From Flagellimonas sp. 389 (GTDB lineage: Bacteria > Bacteroidota > Bacteroidia > Flavobacteriales > Flavobacteriaceae): a DNA stretch of 64,000 nucleotides. The position numbers were made by a program, and so were the translations under genes. The notes under the pieces are model-generated. The model worked only from the letters and a program-made list of their open reading frames with translations. It made no database searches and was not told where the DNA came from. Every line of letters starts with the position of its first letter. The stretch's first letter is position 1. Shown here one piece after another: positions 43,306 through 52,558 of the stretch. The DNA lies in assembly GCF_018449435.1 (NCBI RefSeq), contig NZ_JAHCMU010000006.1:62001-126000 (forward strand). The letters are read 5' to 3'.

Positions 43306-44451
43306 TCAACGAATAACAAACGGTTTGGAAATCCTACCTTTCTTTAAGTAAAAGGTTATAAAATAAATTGATGGACGTAATGAAGATGTATCTATTTTCC
43401 CATTTTTGATAGCAGAATCAGAGTCATAAAAAATTAGCCTGCCCGTCATATCAAAAATGGCCCTTTCAAAAACAGTATCATCTGTAGCTAATTGGTAGTT
43501 TAAGGTAAATGGTCCCATAGGCTGGTATAACAACAATTCGATGTCTTTGTCTATATTTTGGGGTATTATCTTTGGTTCTAGTTCAAAAAAAAATAAGCGA
43601 GACAGAGAAGTAATCTGAAATGAGGTATTAGTATAGTTTTCACATGTAAAAAAATACCTATTTTCTGAATGAGCAATAGATTCTACCTGAGCAATACCTG
43701 TGTTCAAGGGTGATTTAGAAACCGTACCTGAAAATATAGAAGTATCGTTCAAACCCGATACTTCAACAAAAAACGGCAATAATAAACGAGAATAGCCAAT
43801 TAATATCAACTGCTGTTTTAATTCATCGTACGTTGCACCGGTAATCAATCCCTCTACTTGATAACTATCTAACCTTTTGGCCATATGCACTCCAGAAGTT
43901 TTTGGAAGTTTATAGGCAACGGTTCCAGCACTTTTCCACTGCTTGGTCAACACAACAAGTACGTCTTCATAAGCAAACAGCGCTTCCGCATCCCAGTCAC
44001 TATTGGGTGCAGCTGTAAAATCCGATTGGTCTTCGTAGTTGAATTCGATTAGTGCTGCCGTAACAGTATCTGAAGCCAAATATTGAGCTTTGGAAATTTT
44101 ATAAATGCGTAAATCTGTCCGGTTTCCATTAAAATTCCCAAAATCCCCAATATAAATATAGTCCTCATCTTGGGCCAGGTCTTCCCAATCCCTATTCTGC
44201 GCATTTATTATCTGAACGATTCTTAAAATTGCTCCGCTAGTTGGGTCGATTTCAAAAAGTTCTGCAGTATTTCCTGAGTCATTGTGGGTTATCAATTTAT
44301 CATCAAAATAAATGAGTCCAGATGTCTCTCCTATGCGTTCCTCCAAATTACCGATTTCAATAACTTCGGTTTGCGCAAAAATTGATAAGCCCAAGAAAAA
44401 GCATAAAAACCATGTGTTTTTACAAGCTATGTTATTGATAATCTTAAACAT
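43306..44451 (-). CDS. Exported beta-propeller-like protein with T9SS type A sorting domain
   Basis: 381 residues from the ATG at 44449-44451, which gives a standard signal peptide ending SIFAQ; the frame is open to 44493 and the upstream start would put two hydrophobic stretches in series. The body has repeated beta segments (EEDLAQDEDYIYIGDFGN) of a phytase/esterase-like propeller. The last 75 residues end in a beta-domain with YQLATDD, FDMTGRLIF, and SLRPSIYFITFYLKKGR...PFVIR, the layout of a type A C-terminal signal for the type IX secretion system. So it is probably surface-exposed or secreted. Confidence 0.8.
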   Translation of the reverse strand: MFKIINNIACKNTWFLCFFLGLSIFAQTEVIEIGNLEERIGETSGLIYFDDKLITHNDSGNTAELFEIDPTSGAILRIVQIINAQNRDWEDLAQDEDYIYIGDFGNFNGNRTDLRIYKISKAQYLASDTVTAALIEFNYEDQSDFTAAPNSDWDAEALFAYEDVLVVLTKQWKSAGTVAYKLPKTSGVHMAKRLDSYQVEGLITGATYDELKQQLILIGYSRLLLPFFVEVSGLNDTSIFSGTVSKSPLNTGIAQVESIAHSENRYFFTCENYTNTSFQITSLSRLFFFELEPKIIPQNIDKDIELLLYQPMGPFTLNYQLATDDTVFERAIFDMTGRLIFYDSDSAIKNGKIDTSSLRPSIYFITFYLKKGRISKPFVIR

Positions 44452-44533
44452 GATGCATAAAATAGCGATAAAACAGGTAATTCTATACATCATTACATCG
44501 CAAAAATCAATTATGTTTAACTTTTAAAATTTT

Positions 44534-44560
44534 TTGTTAAACAAATTGAGGGTATATTTG
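44534..44560 (+). promoter_or_regulatory. Promoter of the SRPBCC-SDR-photolyase operon
   Basis: TTG (44534-44536), a 16-nt spacer, TATATTTG (44553-44560). The spacer is one base below the usual range. The -7 box ends 13 nt before the ATG. Confidence 0.55.
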
Positions 44561-44573
44561 TAAAAACAGTTTT

Positions 44574-45071
44574 ATGAAGCTATACCAATTACATGCAAAG
44601 CAACAATTGCCCATATCCAAATCCGATGCATGGGATTTCTTATCCAACCCAAAAAATCTTAAGGTAATTACGCCGGAAAAGATGGGGTTTCAGATAGTTT
44701 CAGGAGCTGAAAGACCAATGTTTCCAGGTCAAATTATCCAATATAAAGTATCTCCGTTTCCAGGTTTTAAAACAAAATGGGTATCAGAAATCACCCATGT
44801 AGAGCAAGGAAATTATTTTGTAGATGCCCAGTTGTTCGGTCCTTATGCACTGTGGCACCACAAACATTTTATTTCAGAGATTGAAGGCGGGGTGGAGATG
44901 GAGGATATCATAGATTATAAAATTCCTTTTGGCATTTTGGGACAAATAGCACACCCCATATTGGTAAAAGGTCAGTTAACGTCAATTTTTAAATTTAGAG
45001 AGCAAAAACTAACGGAATTATTTGGTTCTATTGAAGGCTCCCAAACAGAAATACATTTTAAATCGTTTTAA
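44574..45071 (+). CDS. SRPBCC-fold protein
   Basis: 165 residues, a START/Bet v 1-like helix-grip fold (polyketide cyclase/dehydrase family). The N-terminal strand and helix (FLSNPKNLKVITPEKMGF), central beta strands and C-terminal long helix are apparent. These proteins bind hydrophobic ligands. No signal peptide. It is 3 bp before an SDR gene and then a photolyase gene, a light-response-looking set in which its ligand might be a pigment or lipid (inference). Confidence 0.85.
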   Translation: MKLYQLHAKQQLPISKSDAWDFLSNPKNLKVITPEKMGFQIVSGAERPMFPGQIIQYKVSPFPGFKTKWVSEITHVEQGNYFVDAQLFGPYALWHHKHFISEIEGGVEMEDIIDYKIPFGILGQIAHPILVKGQLTSIFKFREQKLTELFGSIEGSQTEIHFKSF

Positions 45072-45074
45072 ATT

Positions 45075-45767
45075 ATGAGCAAGAATATTCTTTTAATAGG
45101 TGGTTCACATGGGATTGGCCTAGCAATGGCGAAGCAGCTGCAAAAGGACAATAACGTCTATATAGCTTCTCGTACCAGCGAAGAATTGGGCAGTTTAAAT
45201 GTAACGCACATTCCGTTTGATGCCACTACCGATACGCTTGATAGCTCGATATTACCAGATGAAATCCACGGATTTGCATACTGCCCGGGGAGCATCAATC
45301 TAAAACCTTTTAAAATGATGAGTACGGATACATTTCAAGAGGATATGCAACTTAACTTCTTTGGTTTGGTCAAAACAGTAAAAGAAATTATTGGTAAAAT
45401 GGTCGAAGGGAGCAGCATGGTATTCTTTAGTACTGTTGCCGTTGGTACGGGAATGCCCTTTCATACCAGTGTTGCTGCTGCTAAGGGAGCAATAGAAGGT
45501 TTTGCAAAGTCAATGGCGGCCGAGTATGCACCAAAAATAAGGGTGAATGTAGTAGCACCATCTTTGGTTGATACGCCACTTGCAAAACGTCTGCTAAGCA
45601 ATGATAGAAAAGTAGAGATGATGTCGCAGCGCCATCCCTTAAAAAGGGTTGGAACGGCTAATGATATTGCCAGCATCGCCCTATTTTTACTAAGCGACAA
45701 CAGTACCTGGATGACAGGACAAATTGTAGGTGTAGATGGTGGAATGTCTACCTTGAATATTAGCTAA
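45075..45767 (+). CDS. Short-chain dehydrogenase/reductase
   Basis: 230 residues, classical SDR. Glycine motif GGSHGIGLAMAKQL near the N-terminus; catalytic Ser in VFFSTVAVG (about 117). The usual YxxxK segment reads HTSVAAAKGAIEGFAKS: the Tyr position is Val, so activity is uncertain or uses another residue, while the Lys is kept. C-terminal GVDGGMSTL. Substrate unknown. Tight spacing (3 and 1 bp) to neighbours indicates one operon. Confidence 0.85.
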   Translation: MSKNILLIGGSHGIGLAMAKQLQKDNNVYIASRTSEELGSLNVTHIPFDATTDTLDSSILPDEIHGFAYCPGSINLKPFKMMSTDTFQEDMQLNFFGLVKTVKEIIGKMVEGSSMVFFSTVAVGTGMPFHTSVAAAKGAIEGFAKSMAAEYAPKIRVNVVAPSLVDTPLAKRLLSNDRKVEMMSQRHPLKRVGTANDIASIALFLLSDNSTWMTGQIVGVDGGMSTLNIS

Positions 45768-45768
45768 A

Positions 45769-47076
45769 ATGAATAAAGAGATTGCAATTTTTTGGTTTAG
45801 AAGGGATTTACGTTTAGATGATAATGTAGGTTTTCTAAAAGCATTGAAAGGAGACTATCCCGTACTGCCTATATTTATTTTTGATTCGGAGATTCTCGAT
45901 AAACTCCCTGCAGATGATCCACGGGTGACCTTTTTGTATGAAACACTTCAAAAAATGCGGGCGGAGCTTCGGGAAAACCATAACAGTTCCATTGCATTAT
46001 ATCATGGAAAACCTGATGTTATTTTTGAGGAACTGATCAAAGATTTCAGTGTGAAACAAGTCTACACTAACCATGATTATGAACCCTATGCTAAAGAACG
46101 TGACCAACAGATGAATAAACTGTTTTCCGAAAAAGATATCGAATTCAAGACCTTCAAAGACCAAGTCATTTTTGAAAAAGATGACGTTGTAAAAGATGAT
46201 GGTGCCCCTTACGTTGTGTATACACCGTATAAAAACAAATGGAAATCCATCTTCAAAGAAGAAGATTTAAAAATCCATCATACTAGCCAGCACATGGGTA
46301 ATTTAATACAGGATTCTGGACTACCAAATCTATCACTTTCGGAAATGGGATTTGAAACTGCATCAATAAAAGTGCTCGATTATACCGTTACCCCTGCGCT
46401 AATTCAAAACTACGAGGACACTAGAAACTTTCCTGCAAAGAAAAATGGAACTTCCCGTTTAGGGCCACACTTACGTTTTGGTACCGTCTCTATTCGAAAA
46501 ATGATGAAAAAAGCGATAACCGAAACAAATGAGGTGTTTTGGAGCGAACTCATTTGGCGTGAATTTTTTATGCAGATTCTCTGGCATTTCCCCCATACTA
46601 AGGATAAAGCCTTCAGACCAAAGTATGACCGAATTGAGTGGCGGAACAATGAAGAGGAATTCGAAAAATGGAAAAATGGGGAAACTGGTTACGCTTTGGT
46701 CGATGCCGGAATGCGGGAACTGAACCAAACCGGATATATGCACAATCGCATACGAATGTTGGTAGCCAGTTTCCTCTGTAAGCACCTTTTGATAGATTGG
46801 CGATGGGGTGAAGCTTATTTTGCGGAAAAGTTATTGGATTACGATATGAGCTCCAATGTGGGCAATTGGCAATGGGCGGCTGGTAGCGGTGTTGATGCGG
46901 CTCCATACTTTAGAATATTCAATCCCATGACCCAAATCGATAAATTTGACAAACAAAAAGAATACATCAACAAATGGGTTACGGATTTACAGGAGTTTAC
47001 GTACCCAGATAAAATGGTAGACCATAAAATGGCACGGGAACGTTGTTTAAAGGTTTACAAAGAGGCGGTAGCTTAG
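45769..47076 (+). CDS. phrB: Deoxyribodipyrimidine photolyase / cryptochrome family
   Basis: 435 residues. The N-terminal antenna-binding Rossmann domain starts FWFRRDLRLDDN. FAD-binding C-terminal domain: TSRLGPHLRFGTVSIR, WSELIWREFFMQIL, WKNGETGYALVDAGMREL, TGYMHNRIRM and SNVGNWQWAAGSGVDAAPYFRIFNP. It matches class I CPD photolyases; a 6-4 or DASH type is less likely given these motifs and the length. It repairs UV dimers using blue light. Last gene of its operon. Confidence 0.93.
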   Translation: MNKEIAIFWFRRDLRLDDNVGFLKALKGDYPVLPIFIFDSEILDKLPADDPRVTFLYETLQKMRAELRENHNSSIALYHGKPDVIFEELIKDFSVKQVYTNHDYEPYAKERDQQMNKLFSEKDIEFKTFKDQVIFEKDDVVKDDGAPYVVYTPYKNKWKSIFKEEDLKIHHTSQHMGNLIQDSGLPNLSLSEMGFETASIKVLDYTVTPALIQNYEDTRNFPAKKNGTSRLGPHLRFGTVSIRKMMKKAITETNEVFWSELIWREFFMQILWHFPHTKDKAFRPKYDRIEWRNNEEEFEKWKNGETGYALVDAGMRELNQTGYMHNRIRMLVASFLCKHLLIDWRWGEAYFAEKLLDYDMSSNVGNWQWAAGSGVDAAPYFRIFNPMTQIDKFDKQKEYINKWVTDLQEFTYPDKMVDHKMARERCLKVYKEAVA

Positions 47077-47083
47077 TACTAGA

Positions 47084-48133
47084 TCATTTAGACAATTGTC
47101 GTTCAATCTCTTGTTGATCCGCCAATCGCCTTCTTAGAATATTTACGTAACGTAGCGCTTCTCGTGTTCCATAATCAGAATAGGATTTAGAGGCCCAATC
47201 TATGGCTTTTTGTAAATCTCCATTGATTTCATTGATGATGGCCATGTTATAATATGCTCTTCCCGCAACCTTTCGTTTTGGATTCTCCACCTCTGCATTC
47301 CATAAATCTGCTGCACCGTCCCAGTCGCCTGTTTGTGCCCTTCTTTTGGCAATTATAAAGTTATCTGTGCCTCTCACAAAATAATCTCTGGCTACCCTTC
47401 TATGTAATTGTCGCAAATTGAGCCCATAATTGGTCCCCAATTGATTGCTCACCTGCATAACCCCTTCTTTTCGGGCAATAACCGCCTCAACAGCTTTTAT
47501 TGGGTTGATTCCTTCACCCCTAGAAACAATTTCGTCATTAGAAATGAATTGATTAAGGATTTGTTTGCTCTTTGAATCATAAATCCTCCATCCATTTTTA
47601 ATTAAGGTACGTAGGGTTACCCTATGACCGGGAACTTTAGCTTTGATGCCCAAGTCGTTGGGTATGTTCACTATGGTAGCTTGGTAATCCGCTTGAGTGT
47701 CCGTATCATAAAACTCCAGTGAGAACAATACATCAACATTATTTTCAGCACAAATCCGTTCCACAAGTTCCCATGGTAACTGAGCTGGAAAGACACCAAG
47801 TCCTTTTCGTATAGCTTTAACGGAATCTATTATTTTAATGGCTTCAAACTGTCCATTTCTCTCCAGTTCAGTGGTTAGTCCTTTAATTGCAGCCGATGCC
47901 CCTTCCCTATCTAAGTTTAACCCCTCCAAGGAAAGAATCTTATCGATTTTATCAATTGCATTATGCTTCTCCGAAGCCAAACTTCTGTTGATAACACCAA
48001 TGGTTTTTACATCTTGTGGCAATGATACAAGAGCAGGTTCGGTTACACCAAGAGTCAACCTATTGGTGGCACTACAACCCATTACTAAAAGGGTTAAAAC
48101 AACTACAACAGCTATTTGGTTGAATATTTTCAT
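47084..48133 (-). CDS. DUF6340 family lipoprotein
   Basis: 349 residues with lipobox VMGC (C20). The middle region (about 30-240) shows KTIGVINRS and FSLEFYDTDT...; the C-terminal part (about 250-340) has TPR-like helices (WNAEVENPKRKVAGRAYYNMAIINEINGD). This order fits the DUF6340 family of Bacteroidota. Function unknown; probably faces the periplasm from a lipid anchor. Convergent with phrB. Confidence 0.8.
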   Translation of the reverse strand: MKIFNQIAVVVVLTLLVMGCSATNRLTLGVTEPALVSLPQDVKTIGVINRSLASEKHNAIDKIDKILSLEGLNLDREGASAAIKGLTTELERNGQFEAIKIIDSVKAIRKGLGVFPAQLPWELVERICAENNVDVLFSLEFYDTDTQADYQATIVNIPNDLGIKAKVPGHRVTLRTLIKNGWRIYDSKSKQILNQFISNDEIVSRGEGINPIKAVEAVIARKEGVMQVSNQLGTNYGLNLRQLHRRVARDYFVRGTDNFIIAKRRAQTGDWDGAADLWNAEVENPKRKVAGRAYYNMAIINEINGDLQKAIDWASKSYSDYGTREALRYVNILRRRLADQQEIERQLSK

Positions 48134-48366
48134 AGGTTACGATTATTTACGACACGAATAAACCGGCCAAATGGTTGATTTTTAACGCAAAACATATACG
48201 ATTATTGTTTGTTTAGAAGCCAAAACCAGAAAGACCAATATGAAAATTCTAGAATTCAGGCCACTCGGAGGAAACGATAGAAAATGGTATATTTACGTAT
48301 AAACATCTCATCTTTCAAAGTTGATTATCCAAACAGAAAATAAAGTCTAAACCAACTACACTAAAA

Positions 48367-49794
48367 ATGAAGAAAATCACATTATTACTGTTGACATCGC
48401 TCATGATGGTCACACTATCGGCCCAGAAAATGGGAACAAATAAAAAGGCGGTTATTGAATCCGTAGAGAAGCACAAAGAAAACCTTATCAAAATAAGTGA
48501 CTCGATTTGGACATTTGCAGAAACCGCATTCAACGAATCCAAATCAGCTGAAGTATTGGCCAAGTATGCTGAGGCAAATGGTTTGAACGTAACAAGGGGC
48601 GTAGCAGATATTCCGACTGCCTTCACAGCTACCTACGGTTCAGGAAAACCCGTAATCAGCATTCTAGGGGAATTTGATGCACTTCCTGGGCTGTCACAAA
48701 AAACAGTACCTACCAAAGACCCAAGAATTGATGGTGCTCCCGGACATGGCTGTGGTCACAATATGTTTGGTGCCGCCAGTTTGGGCGCAGCGATCGCTAT
48801 CAAAGAACAAATTGAAGCTGGAAAACTAAAGGGTACGGTCAAGTTTTTGGGTACTCCTGCGGAAGAAAAATATTTTGCAAAAGTATGGATGGTAAAAGCA
48901 GGGCTTTGGGACGATGTTGATGTAAACATTAGCTGGCACCCAAGCTCTAAAATAGAGGCAGATGTACAGAGCGGACTTTCTTTAATAGATTTTATAGTTG
49001 AATTTACAGGTCAGGCTGCGCACGCTTCAGCAGACCCATGGAACGGACGCAGTGCATCTGATGCGTTAGAGCTCTACACTACAGGTATCAATTACTACAG
49101 GGAACACATACGCCCAACTTCGCGTATTCATTACCACATTCAAGATGGAGGTCAGGTTGTCAATGTTGTTCCTGATTATTCCAAAATCTGGGTGCGTGTT
49201 CGAGACCCAAAACGTAAAATAATGCTTCCAACTTACGAACAAGTCAAAAAAATGGCCGAAGGTGCCGCAATTATGGCCAATGTAGACTATAAAATTTCTT
49301 TGGTTTCCGGTATTTATGAAACTTTAGTGAACCGTTCTGGTGGAGAAATCATGCAAAAGAATCTGGAACTTTTAGGTCCAATATCTTATACCGAAGAAGA
49401 AACAGTTTTCGGGAAAGCCATACAAAAAGCCACTGGAAAACCAGAAATTGGTATGGATAGTGAAATTAAGCCTTTGCGGGAAACAGAAGAGAATCCTGGT
49501 GGCGGTTCAACCGATGTGGGTGATGTAAGCTGGAACGTGCCCAATATCAATCTAGGAGTAACCGTAGCGCCAAAAGATACCCCTTGGCATTCTTGGGCAG
49601 TGGTTGCATGCGGTGCCATGAGTATTGGTCACAAAGGGATGATCTATGCTTCCAAAGCTATGGCAATGACCATGACAGATCTTTTTGAAAATCCGAAATT
49701 AATAGAAAAAGTAAAAGAGGAATACAAAACCCGAAAAGGTGATGAAAAGTATGAAGCCATGATTGACGGCCCACCACCTATTGGAGGGAATTAA
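48367..49794 (+). CDS. Exported M20-family amidohydrolase
   Basis: 475 residues with a signal peptide (1-19, ending LSA before Q). Metal-site motifs of the M20D branch: GEFDALPG, GHGCGHNMFG, GTPAEE and WHPSS. A dimerization insert is about 200-320 (FTGQAAHASADPWNGRSASDAL). Similar to aminobenzoyl-glutamate hydrolases (AbgB). The natural substrate is unknown; N-acyl amino acids or peptides outside the cytoplasm are likely. No operon partner is obvious. Confidence 0.9.
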   Translation: MKKITLLLLTSLMMVTLSAQKMGTNKKAVIESVEKHKENLIKISDSIWTFAETAFNESKSAEVLAKYAEANGLNVTRGVADIPTAFTATYGSGKPVISILGEFDALPGLSQKTVPTKDPRIDGAPGHGCGHNMFGAASLGAAIAIKEQIEAGKLKGTVKFLGTPAEEKYFAKVWMVKAGLWDDVDVNISWHPSSKIEADVQSGLSLIDFIVEFTGQAAHASADPWNGRSASDALELYTTGINYYREHIRPTSRIHYHIQDGGQVVNVVPDYSKIWVRVRDPKRKIMLPTYEQVKKMAEGAAIMANVDYKISLVSGIYETLVNRSGGEIMQKNLELLGPISYTEEETVFGKAIQKATGKPEIGMDSEIKPLRETEENPGGGSTDVGDVSWNVPNINLGVTVAPKDTPWHSWAVVACGAMSIGHKGMIYASKAMAMTMTDLFENPKLIEKVKEEYKTRKGDEKYEAMIDGPPPIGGN

Positions 49795-49896
49795 CAAAAT
49801 ATCGACACACAAATTCAAGTATCTTAAATACCTTTTTTGAGCACATGGGTCGATATGAATTATAATAAAATAATCACTGTCGACCTTTATTATCGA

Positions 49897-50784
49897 ATGA
49901 TGGAGAAAACTATACTACTATTGGCGTTGGGATTATTTACAAAGTCACATAGTCAACAAAATAAGCTTGTTTTTTTTGATAACCTTATCAATAAGAATTG
50001 GCAGGCCGAAGGCAATTGGACAGACGGTTCAAAGTTTAAACAAGAAATTGAATTTCAATATAGCTTGGACAGTATTTTGGTTCTTGCCAAAGCCAAAGGG
50101 TTTACCAACAAGGAACAAACAGCTTACGGAGAACGAAATCACGGGATACGCAAATATGATTCTAAATCAGATACCGTAAGATTTTGGGAGTTTGATGTTT
50201 TTGGCGGAGTTACTGAAGGCAGTGTGACCACAAAAGGCAAGGACATCATCTACTCTTACAAATATGGAGAAACTACAGTAACTGATTACTGGGAATATGT
50301 AGATGCCAATACCTATAATTTTACAGTTGGGGATTATATAGATGGGAATTGGGAACAGACCTATTTGAGCACACAGTTTACAGCAGCTAAAAGACCAGAT
50401 ATGGCCTTTACCTTTGACCATCAATCTTTGATAGTGACCAACTTGATGAAAACTGGGGATTTTTATAAAGAGGTATTCAATTTTAAGGAAATTGAACATC
50501 CAGAGAAAAAACCTGGGTTTCGATGGTTCAATATGTATGGGAATACGCAATTGCATTTAATCAAAAAGGATGTTATTGAATTTAAAAAGGATAAGAGCAT
50601 ACACTTATGCCTTGCTGTCGAGAATTTGGAAAAATTTATAGACCATCTCATTGTTAAGGACATAGATTTTTACGATTGGCCCGGCAATAAGGGTTCGGTC
50701 ACGGATAGAGCAGATGGCGTAAAACAAATCTATATCCAAGACCCAGAAGGGTATTGGATTGAAATTAATACAACAAAACATTGA
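49897..50784 (+). CDS. Exported two-domain protein: lipocalin-like N-terminus, VOC C-terminus
   Basis: 295 residues from the ATG at 49897 (a second ATG follows directly); the open frame from 49837 lacks a sensible N-terminus. Signal peptide ending SHSQ. Residues about 20-165 form a beta-rich domain like DUF1579-type lipocalins. Residues about 170-295 form a glyoxalase/bleomycin-resistance (VOC) domain (IVTNLMKTGDFYKEVFNFKEIE; QIYIQDPEGYWIEIN with a metal Glu). The fusion in an exported protein is unusual. It ends 2 bp before the pirin gene. Confidence 0.8.
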   Translation: MMEKTILLLALGLFTKSHSQQNKLVFFDNLINKNWQAEGNWTDGSKFKQEIEFQYSLDSILVLAKAKGFTNKEQTAYGERNHGIRKYDSKSDTVRFWEFDVFGGVTEGSVTTKGKDIIYSYKYGETTVTDYWEYVDANTYNFTVGDYIDGNWEQTYLSTQFTAAKRPDMAFTFDHQSLIVTNLMKTGDFYKEVFNFKEIEHPEKKPGFRWFNMYGNTQLHLIKKDVIEFKKDKSIHLCLAVENLEKFIDHLIVKDIDFYDWPGNKGSVTDRADGVKQIYIQDPEGYWIEINTTKH

Positions 50785-50786
50785 TT

Positions 50787-51788
50787 ATGAGCAGTGCAAT
50801 CATTCAAACCATTCCTTTGGGCTTTCCATGGCAAACACAAGATCCCTTTCTCTTTTGTGTATATCACCTGGATCATTATCCTAAAGGAAATGAAGATATG
50901 GGGCCAGACCCTATTCTTCTTGAAGGTAGAAACTTGGGCAATGATTTTACCATAAAGGATGGTTGGCGTATGTATCATGGGCAAACTATACCTGGGTTTC
51001 CATATCATCCGCATCGTGGTTTTGAAACAATTACAATCGTAAACAAAGGGTATTGCGACCATTCGGATTCCCTAGGTGCTGCAGGAAGGTTTGGTGAAGG
51101 AGATACACAATGGATGACCGCTGGAAGAGGCGTACAGCACTCTGAAATGTTCCCATTACTTAACACAGATAACGATAACCCTTTGGAGCTTTTTCAAATT
51201 TGGTTGAATCTTCCAAAAGCCGATAAATTTGCAGAGCCGCACTTTAAAATGTTATGGCATGAAGACATCCCTGTAATCGATGAAGGTAATGCACAGATAA
51301 AGGTGATAGCGGGAAATTACAGAGGAACCCAAGCCAATGAACCTGCACCGAATTCATGGGCTTCGAATGCCGAAAATGAAGTTGCAATTTGGAATATTCA
51401 TGTAGACGCCAATACTGAATTTATAGTACCAAAAGCGAATTCTGAAGTTAGCAGAACACTCTATTTTTATGAAGGTTCCGAAATTTACTTTGATGAACGA
51501 AAAGTCAATCCAAATTTTGGTATCCTTTTAGATGCCTCACAAGATGTTGTTATTAAAATTGGAGAAAAGAAAGCTCATTTTCTAATGCTACAGGGAAAAC
51601 CTATTGACGAACCCGTAGCCAAATATGGTCCTTTTGTAATGAATACGGAACAAGAGATACAACAGGCCATGGAAGAATACCAACTTACCCAATTTGGCGG
51701 ATGGCCTTGGCCCCATGCCGACAATGTCCATGACAAGGAAAAAGGGCGTTTTGCCAAATACCCAGACGGCACATTAATTGAAAAATAA
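50787..51788 (+). CDS. Pirin-family cupin protein
   Basis: 333 residues from the ATG at 50787. Two cupin barrels. Metal-site motifs PYHPHRGFETITIV and GDTQWMTAGRGVQHSEM carry the expected His and Glu ligands. The C-terminal lobe resembles the pirin-associated cupin. Bacterial pirins can be quercetin-degrading or regulatory; the function is open. It lies between the VOC gene and three membrane protein genes, with 2 bp and 0 bp spacing. Confidence 0.9.
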   Translation: MSSAIIQTIPLGFPWQTQDPFLFCVYHLDHYPKGNEDMGPDPILLEGRNLGNDFTIKDGWRMYHGQTIPGFPYHPHRGFETITIVNKGYCDHSDSLGAAGRFGEGDTQWMTAGRGVQHSEMFPLLNTDNDNPLELFQIWLNLPKADKFAEPHFKMLWHEDIPVIDEGNAQIKVIAGNYRGTQANEPAPNSWASNAENEVAIWNIHVDANTEFIVPKANSEVSRTLYFYEGSEIYFDERKVNPNFGILLDASQDVVIKIGEKKAHFLMLQGKPIDEPVAKYGPFVMNTEQEIQQAMEEYQLTQFGGWPWPHADNVHDKEKGRFAKYPDGTLIEK

Positions 51789-52175
51789 ATGACACTTACA
51801 TTAAAACTCGCTGCATTCTATAATGTACTTTGGGGTGCTTGGGTCATTTTATTCCCGAATCATTTCTTTGAACTCGTAGGCATGGAACTGCTTAATCATC
51901 CTATGGTGTGGCAAGGCATGGGCATGGTAATAGGGGTTTACGGATTAGGCTATTGGTGGGCTTCTTACAATCCTATGCGGCATTGGCCCATTGTAGCCGT
52001 TGGGTTTCTGGGTAAAATATTTGGGCCTTTAGGATTTCTGTTCAACTACATTCAAGATATTGTACCATTTGAATTTATTTATACACTCATTACCAATGAT
52101 TTTATATGGTGGATTCCTTTCTTTCTTATCTTGAAAAAAGTACACACTGATTACAAGTGGAAACTAACGCAATGA
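51789..52175 (+). CDS. Four-helix membrane protein, unknown function
   Basis: 128 residues with four predicted membrane spans (8-22, 40-58, 64-85, 103-120). ATG follows the pirin stop with no gap. No motif that I can tie to a known family; similar small proteins are sometimes given misleading enzyme labels. First of three consecutive small membrane proteins in one operon. Confidence 0.75.
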   Translation: MTLTLKLAAFYNVLWGAWVILFPNHFFELVGMELLNHPMVWQGMGMVIGVYGLGYWWASYNPMRHWPIVAVGFLGKIFGPLGFLFNYIQDIVPFEFIYTLITNDFIWWIPFFLILKKVHTDYKWKLTQ

Positions 52176-52558
52176 AAAAGATTTTCTTGTATGCATTCGT
52201 TATTTTCTACCTGCTTGCAGGCATATACCATTTTGTAAATTCTGAATTCTACTATGGCCTAATTCCAGATTATCTTCCTTTTCCTAAGTTGTTGAACTTT
52301 GCAAGTGGCTCGTTTGAAATACTCTTTGGAGCTTTGATCCTGTTTTATAAAACAAGAAAAATAGGTGCCTATGGCATTGTAATACTCCTTTTACTATTTA
52401 TACCATCCCATATGTATTTTATCCAAATAGGTTCCTGTACCGAGAACAGTTTATGTGTTTCGCCTTGGATTTCATGGACTAGATTAATTGTGGTACATCC
52501 ACTGCTCCTATTTTGGGGCTTGTGGGTTTCCCAACTAAAACTACACCATGAAAATTGA
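52172..52558 (+). CDS. DoxX-like four-helix membrane protein
   Basis: 128 residues from the ATG at 52172, which overlaps the previous stop as ATGA; the open frame starts earlier at a GTG (52157). Four spans and a DoxX-like opening (AGIYHFVNSEFYYGLIPDYLPFP, ASGSFEILFGALIL). DoxX-type proteins are small redox- or quinone-associated membrane subunits; function here is unproven. Confidence 0.8.
   Translation: MKKIFLYAFVIFYLLAGIYHFVNSEFYYGLIPDYLPFPKLLNFASGSFEILFGALILFYKTRKIGAYGIVILLLLFIPSHMYFIQIGSCTENSLCVSPWISWTRLIVVHPLLLFWGLWVSQLKLHHEN

Noticed and set aside
48240..48302. A 20-codon frame upstream of the M20 amidohydrolase
   Set aside because: Too short and with no supporting feature.
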